DNA of 64,000 nt from the NCBI GenBank assembly GCA_029891385.1, contig CM057233.1:50422063-50486062 (forward strand). The letters run 5' to 3'. Below are positions 35,819-48,787 of the stretch, in pieces (position 1 is the first letter of the stretch; each line of letters opens with the position of its first letter). The translations under genes were made by a program, and so were the position numbers. The notes under the pieces were generated by a model. The model made no database searches. It was not told where the DNA came from and saw only the letters and a program-made list of their open reading frames with translations. The DNA comes from Erythroxylum novogranatense. Lineage: Eukaryota > Streptophyta > Magnoliopsida > Malpighiales > Erythroxylaceae.

Positions 35819-36880
35819 TTTATTGTTAGTGCTACGGGCATTGACGTTGATGAGAATAAAGTGAAAGCCATTAAAGAGTGGACAACACCTAAATCTGTTT
35901 TAGAAGTATAGAGCTTTCATGGTTTAGCTAGTTTTTATAAGCAGTTTGTTCCATACTTTAGCACTGTAGCTGCACCACTTACAAAGGTCATTAAGAAAAA
36001 TGTTGCATTTATGTGGGGTCCTAAATAGGAGAAGGCATTCATGGTACTAAAAGATAAATTATGTTCCACGTCTTTGCTTGCTTTGCCTGATTTTGATAAA
36101 AAAATTTAAATTGAATGTGATGCTTCTGGAGTAGGCATAAGGGTTGTTTTAATGCAGGAGAAACGTCCTTTGGCATATTTTAGTGAAAAGTTAAATGGAG
36201 AGACTTTAAACTATTCTACTTGTGATAAAGAATTGTATGCTTTAGTTAGAGTGCTCGAAACATGGCAACATTACTTGTGGCCGAAGGAGTTTGTCATCCA
36301 TCCTAAGTCTTTGAAGCATCTCAAAGGATAAGGAAAGTTAAATAGGAGGCATATAAGATGGGTTGAGTTTGTTGAGACATTTCCATATGTCATTCAATAT
36401 AAGCAAGGTAAAAAAAAATGTGGTAGCTGATGCACTATCTTGCAGGTATGTTTTAATCTCTACTTTGAGTAGTAAGTTGTTAGGATTTGAGTATATCAAG
36501 ATTTGTATGTTGCTGATACTAATTTTGGAAATGTGTAAGATGCTTGTGAAACTGCTACATTCAATAAGTTTTATCACCATGATGGGTTTTTGTTTAAGGA
36601 AAATAGACTCTGTGTGCCAAATTATTCTTTACGTGAGTTATTTGTTAGAGAGTCTCATAACGAAGGTTTAATGGGCCATTTCAGTGTACAGAAAACATTG
36701 GACATTTTGCATGAGCATTTCTTTTTGCCATATATGTGTAGGAATGTAGAACGTGTTTGTGTAAATTGTATTCAGTGTAAATAAGCTAAATCTAAAGTTA
36801 AGCCTCATGCATTATACACACCATTGCCTGTATCTAGTGCACCTTAGGAACATATTTCTATGGACTTCATTTTAGGTTTG
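35819..36880 (+). pseudogene. Gypsy C RT end, RNase H and integrase zinc finger
   Basis: It resumes with TGIDVDENKVKAIKEWTTPK and then the RT connection FHGLASFYKQFVPYFS. RNase H shows [21 protein letters not shown] and [20 protein letters not shown] (D and E residues present), then ADALS near 36430. The integrase zinc finger reads HNEGLMGHFSVQKTLDILHE ... CVNCIQCK at about 36655-36780. In-frame stops at about 35909, 36027, 36107, 36329 and 36781 show long decay. The core starts at MDFILGL and is cut at 36880 by F1. Confidence 0.9.
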
Positions 36881-38397
36881 TGATCGGCGGTTTATCGTTC
36901 AATATTAAAATTGATCCCTGGAAACCGGTCAAATTAAATTTATACCAAGGATTGCAATACAGGATGCAACCTCGGGTCGACTCTCAAGGAACCAATGCAT
37001 CCATTGATCCTAGACTAGCCTAATGTTTGAATGATGCATGCAATTAAAGCAATAGAAGGGGGTTTTGATTTGATTAATTAGAAATTAAACTAAGCCAAAA
37101 TAAGAATAAATGTTTTTGTGATTTTTAGAAAACTAAACGATTGAAATTAAACAAGACTAAAATCAATTAATTAAAACTCTCCTGAAAATGTATCTCTGGT
37201 CATCATCGTTCAAAATAATATTGGGGTTTGAAATCCACTAAGTTTCGAAAATAAACCTTAACAACTCGTTAAGTCCAAGAATTAATTAATCAACTCGATT
37301 AATTAAAACTTGTTAAAACCCCTTAGTGTATGCTATGAATGATTAATGCAACAAATCATTTGAATAAAAACACAACCAACTTAATCAAACACAATTAGGC
37401 AGATTAAATTAATTGATGCAATCATCCAACTGATATACATGAACTCCATGTATTTAAAAACGGCATTCAACAATAATCAAACATTAACACAAATCAAAGT
37501 TTAACGTCCTACTAAACTATAGCAAGACTCAATCGGTTATACATCGTAATAATACCAACTCGGATCATTACAAGTTCATAAATCAAATCTAAACGATGTT
37601 GATTACCCTTGAAGCTCAAGAACTCGGACCTCATTACATTTCCGGAGACTAAGAGTTTAGCCTCATGACTCGGATGACTCCATCATCTTTGGAGAATCAC
37701 CGATAGTCATGATCGGATCGATTTAACCGGAAGATGAAGACAATGACGTGGAATCTCGGAGATGAAAAAGATGAAGGCGGTGAACGTCGTCTGCGACTGA
37801 ACCTGAAACAAACACAATATAAAAACTATCAAAACTAAAACAGAGAAGAAAAAGGAAACAAACAGAGAAAATAGTGAACGAAGAACGAAAACTGGAGAAG
37901 ACGAAGAAGAAACATCAGAAGGCGGCGCTCTCTAACTTGCCCTAATTGGCAAGTTTTATAGGATACGTCAGCCGGGTCGAATCAGTGGATACTTTGCCCA
38001 ATATAGGTCGGGTTACCCGACATTCGCTGCGGCGAATGGTTGTAGTTCGCTGCGGCGAATGAATTTGGTCACTCGTCGCAGCGAATAAATTAAATGCCAT
38101 TAATTTGCTGCGGCGAACGGAGGGTCTGATTCGTCTCAGCGAATCTCGCGGCGTGTTGACTTTTTAGATGTTGACTCCTTTGGTCCTACAAAATACAACC
38201 CATTTGCAGTATCAATTGTTCCAATAAAAATTATGCAGAATTAATGATAAATGACAACAAAATACTGACAATGTGCAATTTATCAAAACTCAATGTGCGG
38301 GACCAAAATAAACATAAAAATCATAAATCAGGAGTCAACAGATGCATAATTACTAAAGAAAACGGGCCTAATTTATAGTATAAATTTGGTCCAATCA
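36881..38397 (-). mobile_element. Solo LTR F1 (1.52 kb) inside gypsy C integrase
   Basis: Plus-strand ends TGATCGGCGG and GGTCCAATCA, flanked by perfect TSD GTTTG (36876-36880, 38398-38402). The integrase frame resumes exactly after the duplication. Minus orientation is assigned by homology to F2, whose PPT lies on its right. It carries an ATTCGC-TGCG-GCGAAT dyad array at 38022-38152 where F2 has CGTCGCGACG. Confidence 0.9.
38022..38152. repeat. ATTCGC-TGCG-GCGAAT dyad array in LTR F1
   Basis: The imperfect 16-bp palindrome ATTCGCTGCGGCGAAT occurs perfectly at 38022 and again with a one-base change (GTTCGC...) at about 38045. Variants include CTCGTCGCAGCGAAT, TTTGCTGCGGCGAAC and ATTCGTCTCAGCGAAT. 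About five copies lie in 130 bp, CpG-rich in an AT-rich LTR. Confidence 0.9.
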
Positions 38398-39012
38398 GTT
38401 TGCCTAAGTCTACACATGGTAAAGATTCAATTTTTGTGGTTGTTGACAGATTTTCTAAGATGTCTCATTTCATTGCTTGTCATAAAACCAATGATGCATC
38501 TCATATTGCAAATTTGTTCTTTAAGGAAGTTGTTCGACTGCATGGAATTCCAAAGACCATAATTAGTGATAGAGATGCCAAATTTTTTATTCTTTTCGAA
38601 AAGTGTTATGGGCAAAGTTAGGAACCAAATTGTTGTACTCGACTACTTGTCATCCACAAACGGATGGAAAAATTGAGGTTGTCAATCATACTCTTGGTAC
38701 TGTGATTAGTAAAAATTTGGGCTCATGGGAAGAATGCTTACCCCTTGTTGAATTTGCGTACAATAGAAATGTTCATTCTTTTACAAGTTTTTCACCATTT
38801 GAAACTGTGTATAGTTTTAACCAACTAACTGTTATAGATTTACTTCCTTTGCCTATTAGTGAATTATCTAATGCATATGGTGAAAAGAAAGCAGAATTGG
38901 TAAGGAAGATCCATGAACAGACCCGTTGGCACATTGAGAAAAAGAATAAGCAATATGCATCTAGTGCTAATAAGGGAAGAAAGTTTGTTTCATTTGAACA
39001 TGGAGATTAGGT
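38398..39012 (+). pseudogene. Gypsy C integrase core
   Basis: The frame continues from 36880: [38 protein letters not shown] (second catalytic Asp in SDRD), a frameshift at about 38610, then [20 protein letters not shown] (Glu region; family usually TEVVNRTL). It ends in [19 protein letters not shown] and the C-terminal [19 protein letters not shown] stop follows at 39008. Confidence 0.92.
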
Positions 39013-39736
39013 GTGGGTGCATATGCGCAAGGAAAGATTTCCTGATAAATGAAAGACAAAGCTACATCCAAGAGGCAATGGCCTATTTAAAGTTCTCAAA
39101 AAGATAAATGACAAAGCCTATAAATTGGATCTCTGAGGTGAGCATGGTGGCATTAGCGCTTCGTTTAATGATTCTGATTTATCTCCTTTTACCTTTATAG
39201 ATTCGAGGACGAATCTTTTTCAAGAAGGGGAGGATGGTGTGAGCTTAAGAGAGAGTTGAAAGACAAGTCTACTATTAGATGACCCATTGACTATGCCGAA
39301 AGGACTGATTACTCTAGCTAATGCTAAGATGCTTCGAGAAGCTTTTGGTGGGTTTATACATACATTGGTTGACGAAGAAAAGACCTTTGGAGATCAAGTT
39401 ACAATAATTAACATGAAGGCAGTAGCGTTATTCAAGTGTTCTAACTTGGGCCAAAATTTTGACATTGATTCAGGCCGAATCAAATCATTATGAAAGTTGT
39501 AGATTTTTTTCTTAGCTTTCCAACAGTATAAGATTCACCTTAATCATAGGTCCGTAACCCAAGATATGCTCAATTTACTAAAGGATGTTCTGTTATAAAA
39601 TTGTTACAAATTCCTAATTGACTTTTCATTTTTCCTAGTTAGGCTTTTCATTTTTAGGCCACTTTTTGAGACTTAAAAGGGTGACTTTCTGCACTTCCTA
39701 TTCAGACTACATCGAGACTTAAAAGGGTGCTTTTCG
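39013..39736 (+). pseudogene. Gypsy C polyprotein tail and 3' end
   Basis: Decayed C-terminal words DLSPFTFIDSRTNLFQEGED (39175-39235), then the ORF 39287-39493 beginning MTMPKGLITLANAKMLREAF. The latter resembles the DPLTMPxGPITRARAKxxxE segment found at the 3' end of many plant gypsy polyproteins. After about 39490 the sequence is non-coding (probably 3' region or LTR), with a direct repeat GAGACTTAAAAGGGTG at about 39678 and 39717. The LTR start of C cannot be fixed. It ends where f2 LTR homology begins. Confidence 0.72.
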
Positions 39737-39896
39737 TTTCTCAACTTCAAAAAATCTTCTAGACCCTTAGTCTCTCTATTGAGTGTGTTTTTGGGTTTAA
39801 ATTCGTGTGTATATAATTGAAGAACTCACCTATGTACCACCTATCATTAAGTCAGTCACGATTGTGGCCTATAAGCCACAATTGTGGCTTGCTTAA
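39737..39896 (-). mobile_element. f2 copia LTR fragment, part 1
   Basis: Matches 49205-49336 (TCTCTCTATTGAGTGTGT, GTACCACCT, GTGGCTTGCTTAA). It is interrupted at 39896 by LTR I and continues at 42743. The outer end of this LTR is lost against gypsy C. Confidence 0.78.
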
Positions 39897-42742
39897 TGGA
39901 CCTCATTTATGGAGTCCAACTCTAGAGTCATAAGTGAGCGTATTATCCTGTAGGTTATTTCCATAGAATCTCCTTAGCCAACACCAGTTCATCTTCATTC
40001 TTAGAACATCCCAAAAGTTTCCTATTTGATCAATGGATATTCGTCAATCCATTCATATGTATATATCCTCAATCATCACCCTAAAATATCACTCATTTGT
40101 ATTTTCTCTGCTAAGTACATTTTAAGTTCCCTTCAAGCCTAAATGTATCATAGGAAAGCATCGATGAGCCCACAAGTTACAACTGTACCCATTTTGGGAC
40201 AATAGGCGTATCTTTCACTAGAGTTGTCAGATTAAGATCATTTTGGGATGGTTTTGAAAAAGACTTCCAGATCAACAACTTTCTTGAAGACCTCAAGAAA
40301 CATTTTGCCATCTAGAGGGTCAAAATTGTGAATTTCCGAAAGTGTACATTGTATGTCTATTAAACGGACGTACACCTCCACCTAATGGACATACACAGGG
40401 TCTAGAGCATTTTCCAAACGCATGAAGGTTAGTTTGATGGACCAAATGTCCGTTTAACAAAAATAGATGAGGCTAGGGACATTTTCAGACCCAAAAAGAT
40501 CCGTTTAACAGACTATAAGTCCATTAAACAGATATAGATGAGACAAAACTCCCTCCAAAGCATCTTTAATGGTTCCTACATCATTTTTAACATCACATTC
40601 ACTCATAATCTTGCCAAATTCAACTCTTCTATTGCAATATCACTTCATATCAATTCAACCTCCAATTTTATTTCATTAAACTCTTAAATCTCAACTCAAT
40701 TGATTCATCACATACAACTAATTCTCATCATTCATACGTTCCTATAATTTTCCATAACATTCTCTCAGCTCTGATTTCCAAAAATTTCTTACTTTATATC
40801 ATTGGAAAGCTAGAAAGATAAACTACAACTTCTAAGAAGACAACTTTGTCTAATTCAACTTAGATCAATGTAGTTTTTCCCCTAAAGTCATAACAAAAAT
40901 TTTCACTCCTATGAAAGACTTGAAAATAAAATGTACAACTTGGAAGGTAATGAGCAAAATGCAATCATATTTCAATAACATCAAAATATAAGAGTTTTAC
41001 AAAGCTTCAATGGGCACTCTAAGCCACAATACAACATTTTGCAAAATCCCAAAAATATAAAAGGTACTTGAACAAAGAATACTGTAAATGCGACTAAAGC
41101 TTCGTATTTATAAAGTCTAGCTTAAAATACAAAAATATGCCTAATCGGAGTGATGCCTTGACTCTCTTTCACTCGATCTCTTGCTCATCACCTAAATATA
41201 GGAAGGAGTAATAAGGTTGAGTTTAAAAGCTCGTGAGTAACAAGTTTGTAATCGAAAACAAGCAAAACCATTGAAATACTCAATGTCAAAATAATTTTGC
41301 ATCAAATCCATAAAACACATATTTCCCAAATTCTCACATTATCAAGCAATTCATAAACAGATAATCATGCATTCATTAAATTTGCCAACACATTCAAGCA
41401 CATAATCACATCAGAAATGGTTTAGGTAGGTTCGTAAACAAAACGTACTAGCACATTCCTACAGAATGGTCTTGTGTAACTGTGAATAGAGCATGCTATC
41501 GCAATGCCATATAATGGTCTTGTGTAGTTGTAAACATGAGAGAGTCTATGAAGGAGCTCCATGCCACTAACGGGCAGGCGAGAGAAGCCTTTAATAAGTC
41601 ACAATGCATGTGACATAACAGAACGGACTACCATAAACCCATATAATTATGCATTTCACAATTTGTAAACATGTTGCCCAAAATGGCACATTTTTGAAAC
41701 ATGATTTCCTATCCATAATATCTTTTCAAAAATCATTTTCACATTTATTCCATAAATCATCAACACAATCCATATACCAAACATGTAGCAATTTCTCAAT
41801 CATTCAAAGTAGCAATAAATTCAACATTTATAACACAATTGAAAACATTTAGCTTTCTTGATTTTGAAAAATGTTCATGGCTCATAAATTCCACCATAAA
41901 CATGCAACACTTTCTCAAAAAAATTAAAGAGCAACAAATACACATGTATAAAGTAGTTGAAATCATTTATTTTCATTTCTTTGAAAGAAACATTAATGGC
42001 TTATTAACTCAATTATAAACATGAAACCCACATTGAATTCCTTCTTTAAAAACTTATTTAAAGATACCTCTCCTCTTACTCCTCCTAGCTTTCTTGATTT
42101 CCTTCATCAATGGCAAAATTTCCATTTAATAGGAATATCAATTGAGAACCCAAAGAAACATATTCATAAAATTGATCCTAGAAAGCTTAAACTCATGCAT
42201 TTCCTAAGCTTTTTGAACTAAAATCCTTTCAAAAATCCAAAAGATTAAGTAAGACCTTACCTTGAATCTTCACCAAATGAAGAGTTTCTTAGCTCTAATG
42301 AAAGCTCTTCTCTTCCTCTACCTGTATCTCTTTTTGAACAACCTCAAAATCTCTCTTAAAGGCTAAGAAAAATTAAAACCTAGCTTGTTTTCTCTTCTTT
42401 CTCTCCTTCTCTTCTTCTCTTCATATTTTTCTCTCTTCTTCTTCTCACTCACGTTTTCTCTCTTCTTCAAATGTAAAACAACAATTCTTCTTCTCTTTTT
42501 ACCCTTAATGATTGTAAAATGTCCATTTTACCCTTCCTTGTATGCCTTATGGTCTTTATCCATAAGTGACTTGCCAATTTTGCCCTTGATACAATCTTAC
42601 TACCTTAATTCGATTAACCTATGCAATAAAATCCTACTAACCTTGAAATAATTACTAACTCTAAATTTTTTTAGTTTATCAAAACCTCATAATTTATTTA
42701 AACCATGCTTAATTCAATAATAAAAGAAATTCGGGGCCAACA
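39897..42742 (-). mobile_element. LTR I (2.85 kb), solo, flanked by an 8-bp repeat
   Basis: Plus-strand ends TGGACCTCATTT and CGGGGCCAACA; the latter matches the start of the gypsy E LTR (TGTTAGGCCCCGAA) in reverse. It is inserted in the f2 LTR. The flanks are TTGCTTAA on both sides (39889-39896, 42743-42750), longer than the usual 5-bp TSD, and the uninterrupted f2 LTR at about 49326 has the site once. No pol is seen. Includes a purine/pyrimidine-biased stretch near 42385-42480. Confidence 0.82.
40335..40550. repeat. Inverted GTCCGTTTAA / TTAAACGGAC motifs in LTR I
   Basis: TTAAACGGAC (about 40357), GTCCGTTTAAC (about 40449), ATCCGTTTAACAGAC (about 40498) and GTCCATTAAACAG (about 40521) alternate in orientation, with TGGACATAC and GTATGTC variants between. 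It is a looser example of the dyad clusters seen in the other LTRs. Confidence 0.6.
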
Positions 42743-42988
42743 TTGCTTAATTGACAATTATGCACACTTTGTTTTTCATCCGATCTTTTATGTGTGTGAC
42801 CGTTAGGTTCCCAGTTATTTTGGTCACTTGAATTAACTCTTAATCTGAGCAAATCATGAAAGGTTTCATGTTGCCAATTTATCAGAATGTAAGTGGATAA
42901 ACACTTGAACTCTTCGATAGTTAATTATTTGATTTACGAACCTTTCCATAGTCAATTGCCATGCAATTCATCCCTTCGCCATCCGTTA
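42743..42988 (-). mobile_element. f2 copia LTR fragment, part 2
   Basis: Continuation of the f2 LTR: GACAATTATGCACACTTTG through CAATTCATCCCTTCGCCATC, matching 49336-49572. It ends at the X1 insertion point (CCGTTA). Confidence 0.82.
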
Positions 42989-43605
42989 TGTAACACCCAT
43001 ATACCCCCTAGAAGGATATGCAAGTGCCACACAAAATAGAACCAAAATAATCCAAAACATGTATTTCCAGAAACTCAAGAAAACGTACATTACATATCAT
43101 TAGATGGTATTTAATAAATAGAACATATCATACATATTGTGCTTATCATAATGCATGCCATAAATTCAAAAGCCAACCTGTATTAAGGTTATTACAAACC
43201 ATTAAACAAAATACAAATTCTAATATGTCTAATTACATTAAATACAACTAAAAACAAACTGAACATTTCTAAAATAAAACACAATCTTCTTGGCCACTGC
43301 GGTTGTCTTTGTCTCAATCTTTAAACCTTCTTATGAGAACCTACACGGAGGCAAAACCGTCATGCTAAGCATAAATCTTAGTAGGGAAATAACAAAACAA
43401 GATATAATTTGGCAACTGTTTCTAATAATAATAGTAGTCTAACATTCACATATACAGAATCAAATCACATTTCAAGCAATCTTTAATTCTTCATATTAAA
43501 GTGCAATCCAAACAATATGCGTCTCATAATAGAATATAACATATCAAAATAGGATATATTTGCTTCAGAGAAAAACTTACAAGTATCATAATAGAATACT
43601 ATAAT

Positions 43606-45397
43606 TGTAGGAAAATCCCGGTGCGTGCATCACATACACACGTTGCGGAAAAACAAAAAAAAATTATTCCGGGACGTTCCCGAAGTCCAGGATCTATGTG
43701 TCTATACAAAGAGGTACCATAATTCTCAAATCACGACGACCAAAGGAGACCGTCTCTAACGGTATCTACGTAGAGATCGGAAAACCTAACCGAATCAAAC
43801 CCTTTGATCCGGAAATAGCTAGAATAAAGAAGAGAGTGCTAGCTCTTACCTTATTCTTGGAGAGCACAAGATGATGATGCTTGAAGAAAGATGATGATGC
43901 TTGAAGAAAGATGATGAAGAGAGGAGAGCTTCGGATTTTTAAAACCTTTTCTAAACCTTTTAACTTGTTAAAGGCTCTCTATATAATTCACGATCATCTA
44001 CCTTCCTTTAGCATTTTTTTTCTTTTAGTCATCTTGTCCTTTTCATTTAAAGCCATTAAATGATACTTTTGACAAGGCTAAAAGACATTAAATGAAATTT
44101 TTAACAAAGCTTCTCATCCTTCCACGTAAATTATATATATATATAAATACTGAGGTGGTCCATTCACACTGGGGTCAGTCCTACCAGGTCCCGGTATAGA
44201 AAAAACACCGAAGACCTGTTTCAGCAATATCGATGTCGCGATCTCATCGGGACATATCCCAATCTCATCAGGATCCATTTAGTTCTATTGCTCTCCATAT
44301 AATTAATCTCTATCCAAAACTATTTTACGAATTCTCTGAGTTACTCTTATGCGTGTGACCCATTAGGTTCCCGGTTATGTTGGCCACTTAGATTAACACT
44401 TAATCTAAGCAAGTCATGAGCGGTGTCTAGCAACACATCATGACCCCTAATTGACCGGAAAGTAATTGGTTTGACGACTGAAGCCATGCTCACCACCAAC
44501 CATATCACGAACCATAGACAATTACTGTGCAATTCGTCCTTTCACCATGCTATACCCCACTTGGTTATGAGTATGGGCAAAGTGTCAACTCTTACTAGAC
44601 TGACTACATCAAATCTAGTCCAAGTGATATCAGTTCTCATCCTGGGACTCATTACTTTATATGTCAATGAAGGCATTCTTCATGACATATGTACTCCGGC
44701 CAGAGATTTCCAAGTAATGACCCTAACAAGAGGCCATGGGTATCATCTTCTGCTATCACAGAAGTGGTGAATCCTCTATTGGCTACTCAGTTACCTTCGA
44801 ATACCTCAAGCTGTACCTAATCACCATCTTATGAGCGACCTCTGTAAGGAAACAAGGAATGGAGTCAAAGCACAGAATCAGTATCCAAGATATCCTAGAG
44901 TACCTCAAGTCTAAGGATACTTGTACCATTGCTATGATGAGATCATCACTGACATTAGAATAGGACATCCATGTGATGATCTCATAGTAGGTCATCCAAT
45001 GAACTTACTACCTCTAGTAAGCATTCACATCTCAAACCTAAACATCTCATATTTACAGTTTCTAAGATCCACTGCTTGATCAAATCAAGAAGCTTGACAT
45101 GTGCTAGTCTCTTCGGATTAACGATGTCCAGTTTTAGTAATCCTATAACTAGGGATAATTTAGATACTGGTATAATTGCACATGATAGGAATCTCAGTAG
45201 TATGATCACATCACAATTTCCTTCATGTTATGTCATATATCATGGACTTCATTAATTTTTTTATAGATCAATATCAATTCATAAATAATGAACTCCAAAT
45301 TAATGAAATATGCCTTTCTTTATTTATTTATAAAGTCTGTACACAACTTTGTCCAAAACGCGCTAAAGGCGATTGCCTTTAGGGCACTACTCTAACA
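43606..45397 (-). mobile_element. Solo f1 LTR J (1.79 kb) inside X1
   Basis: TGTAGGAAAATCCCGG to ACTACTCTAACA, flanked by perfect TSD ATAAT (43601-43605 and 45398-45402). The paralogous X2 has the empty site at about 50192-50200 (ACCATAATATCATAACC), a direct control for the insertion. J is absent from X2, so it is younger than the X duplication. Confidence 0.95.
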
Positions 45398-45634
45398 ATA
45401 ATATCATAACCAAACTTTAAAGTATTAGAACAAAACTTGTCTGTATCAAAACAGTGTCTGATTATATCAAAATAGAACTTATTTCAAAGCTTGATTATAT
45501 CAAAACTGAGCATGTAATAAAATACAAAACAAGTTAGCCTCTTAATCCTTTTTATAGAAGACGGTAATAGGACCAGAACAGAAGATACTATGATTGGTAT
45601 CTTAGAATAGGAGAGAATTATGTCTCAATATCAG

Positions 45635-45725
45635 AAGACACTATTGTGTCAAATATCAAGAGACACCTAAGTGTTGATATTAGGAGACACCAAAGTGTCA
45701 ATATCAGGAGACACTTTAGTGTCAC
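45635..45725. repeat. GACAC-N4-GTGTC dyad array in X1
   Basis: Four dyads in 90 bp: GACACTATTGTGTC, GACACCTAAGTGTT, GACACCAAAGTGTC and GACACTTTAGTGTC, separated by AATATCAAGA/GATATTAG-type spacers. The loop differs in each while the stem is kept. X2 has a degraded version at about 50440-50505 (GACATCGAAGTGTC). Confidence 0.88.
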
Positions 45726-47424
45726 AGAAGCAACTGCAGACACTTCTAGGAATGCCTATTTACCCATGATTAGGACTTAACAGTTTTAAAACAATACATG
45801 TTACATTTCAAAATTCTCATATAAAAGATACATTGCATATTATATGACTTATTCTATTTTTCTTATATTGAATATTTTCATTCATATTTAATCAAACTTA
45901 ACATGCCTTATAAACATAAACATTAGCAATAATGTACCAATGGATACATTAAATAATTATGCTTTACATGCACTCACCCAAGTTCCTAATTCATAAACAT
46001 TTATAACTATCACATTACTTATATCATTTAAAACACATTTATGTTCATAAGTATACTACCTTTCTTTAATAACTTATAAGTTCCAAAATTAAATACTTTG
46101 TTATCTAATAACACCTTCCTTAAGTTTTTACTTCAATTAAAAATTCAAATCTTATTCAACCTTTAATTAACTATTACTCGATTAATCTAACATCATCTAG
46201 GTTCATTTTCAAGCTCAATTAAGTCCGTTTAAAACATTATTAAGTACCTTAACCTTATATAGTCCAACAATTGTCTAAAACCAATATTTTTGCTTCCGAA
46301 GTACTTCCCACGACCATGTGAATAAGGCTTATAAATCCCACTATCTTGGGATGAGTAAACCGAAGGTTCACTCACCCACAATCTCTAATTTGTTTCCAAA
46401 ACTTGACTTCTTCACTTCCGTTCGACACACCTTTAACAAAGTCCATCAATTTCACTTCAATTATACCTTATTCATGCCTCAACATCTCATCACATTCATG
46501 TCCAAAACAATTAAAAAATTATTCATAAGGCAGCCCATAAACCATAATCTTTCATGCATAAAAATCCAAAGGAAAAGCCATCAACAACCGTCCTATTCTA
46601 GACCTTAATTCATCATCAATTCAATACATATTCTATCCATTTCATTCATCACAGAATTCATAACACTTCATGCTACCAAGTTTAGATTTCCCTTACCTTC
46701 TTAACTTCAAAGAACAACTCCAAAGAAGCAAGCCAACTACTATTCTAAGTAACCATACACAGCTCTTAGACCAAAGTGCAAATTTCAGCACCAGCAAAAC
46801 AATCACACAAAAAATAGCAAGACTTACTTCTTGATGCAGTAACTTTCAAAAATTCCAAGTGAAGTTGATTCAAAATCAAGAAAAATTCCAAAAGTTGAGA
46901 GGGAGTGAGAGGTTTCGGTGCTGAGGAGAAAAGTAACAGAGAAGGCAGCAGAAACACCAAATGAGCTGGAGTGATTCAACTCTTGCTTTACAAGGTATCC
47001 TAGCTTTGAAGGGACACCTGTCCTTCCATGGGGTGGCCTACATGGTAAACATAGGAGTGATCCACTTGTCTTTTTATCATGTTGCCAAATGCCACAACTC
47101 AATTAGGCCACTTGTCACTTAACCAATACTGCCAAGTGTCAATGCATTAACCAAGCTAAATGTCACTAACTCATAGGCTTAGTGATTCTAATTTTCCATA
47201 TACCAACTTGACTTGCCACTTGATAATTTTTCTAGTCCAAATATACATTTTAGTACTTCAATTCTCTAATGGTGTTAATTAATTCCAATTCACTAAATAT
47301 GATCCATTAAACCAAAATTTAAGTCATATGCAATTCTCAATCATATCATAATTTTTAATACCTATCATACATGTACTTTCATGAACATGTAACATTCCAA
47401 CTAGGTTAGGGCCTTACACTATTA

Positions 47425-48787
47425 ACCACCCTTAACATGCATCTAATACATGTATCACACAAAGAAGGTTTAATTTAGGTTATGACTTGACCATAAATCT
47501 AAAGTTCGTAATTCGATTCAACTCTTGAATCGAACAAGTACAAATTTTAGTCTCGGCTAATTCGAATTGTGAATGTGATTCAGTCAGAAACCCTAAAATT
47601 CAATTATTTTGATGTCCATATTAAACACTTTAATTCTAGTGCACATGCCTTTTTTTAGTCACACTAGAAATGCTATTCTCTACTTGGATTAACTCTAAAT
47701 TAATCCCTAGGATTTTCAAAATTCCCAAACGTCAATTAGTCATCTAAAACATCCCTAGGTCATCTCAAATTTATTAAGATAATTTCAGTACAAGCCAAAA
47801 AAATATCTCAACAGCCAAAATTATCAAGATAAATGAGTTTACCCATTAGACACTAAAGAGATCAATTTGATGTCTGAAAACTTTTCGGAATCCTAATTTC
47901 AAGCACATGCACTTGGCATGCTACTAGCATCAAAATAATACATTTCTTATCTAATAAAAGTAATTTCAAGGTATTATAACCAAAACACATACACATAATC
48001 TAGCAAACAAGTCAGCCCCATCTGCTATAAAAAAGTTGCACATTTTTTACTTTGACTTGATCTATTAATTGAATCAAGTTCAATTAATTTTGGTAAAATT
48101 CTAGAGTCATATACACATTCTAAATGTGCCTAATAAAAATTCCAGAATCTAATTCCTAGGAATTCTTTATAAAATAAGTGGAATTTTCCAGCACATCATA
48201 TGTCCACTAACACTTGTCATACACCACCAGCTTGAATGTAAAATCAAGAATAAATAATAAAGCACTTCAAAAATAGGTGTCATGCATCTCTTACACGTGG
48301 AAACATCATATGTGCATGTTCATGAAGAACTTCATAAAAACATTTTTTTATAAAATTGTTATGGAATTTACAAGCATGCATGTCCATCAGATTTCCAGAA
48401 TTTCCTTGAACAACATACATGCATCAGGTTGAAACTAAAACCATAATAAAATAGTAAATGACATTCAATTGCATTGTCATTTGACATAAACAAAAAAACA
48501 TCTTATAAACATTTATATGAAAGAAATTTAGAAAAACAAGGTTTCTAGAATTATTACGAATAGACTGGAGATTAATTCACAATAAAATAGCAAATGACAT
48601 TCAATTGAAATTTCCTTTGATAAAAACATAATATAACATCTTATAAGAATTTTTGTGAAAGAAAATTAGAATGGTTGCAATTTATACGAATTTTTTGAAA
48701 CAACATGCTTGTCAGTCACAATCCAGTAAATAGTTTGCACATGTTCAATAGATCACCTTATACATGCATGACTTTCTCTAATACCAC
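47425..48787 (-). other. f2 copia leader, copy 1
   Basis: AT-rich sequence between X1 and the f2 LTR. On the minus strand it follows the f2 LTR and the PBS-like GTGGTATTAGAG (about 48775-48786), so it is a 5' leader. It has two internal units of about 120 bp (48450-48700: AAATGACATTCAATTG and CATCTTATAA repeated). No ORF is recognised. Collinear with 55433-57774 minus the plastid insert. Confidence 0.68.

Larger units (their letters stand above)
42989..47419 (-). mobile_element. Solo LTR X1 (2.63 kb without J)
   Basis: Ends TGTAACACCCATATACCCCC and GGGCCTTACA, typical gypsy LTR termini. It is collinear with X2 (49573-55427). Flanks CGTTA/CTATT are a decayed TSD; X2 keeps CTATA on both sides. 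Solo f1 LTR J is inserted at 43606. It carries a GACAC-N4-GTGTC dyad array at 45635-45725. No pol domains. Confidence 0.78.
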
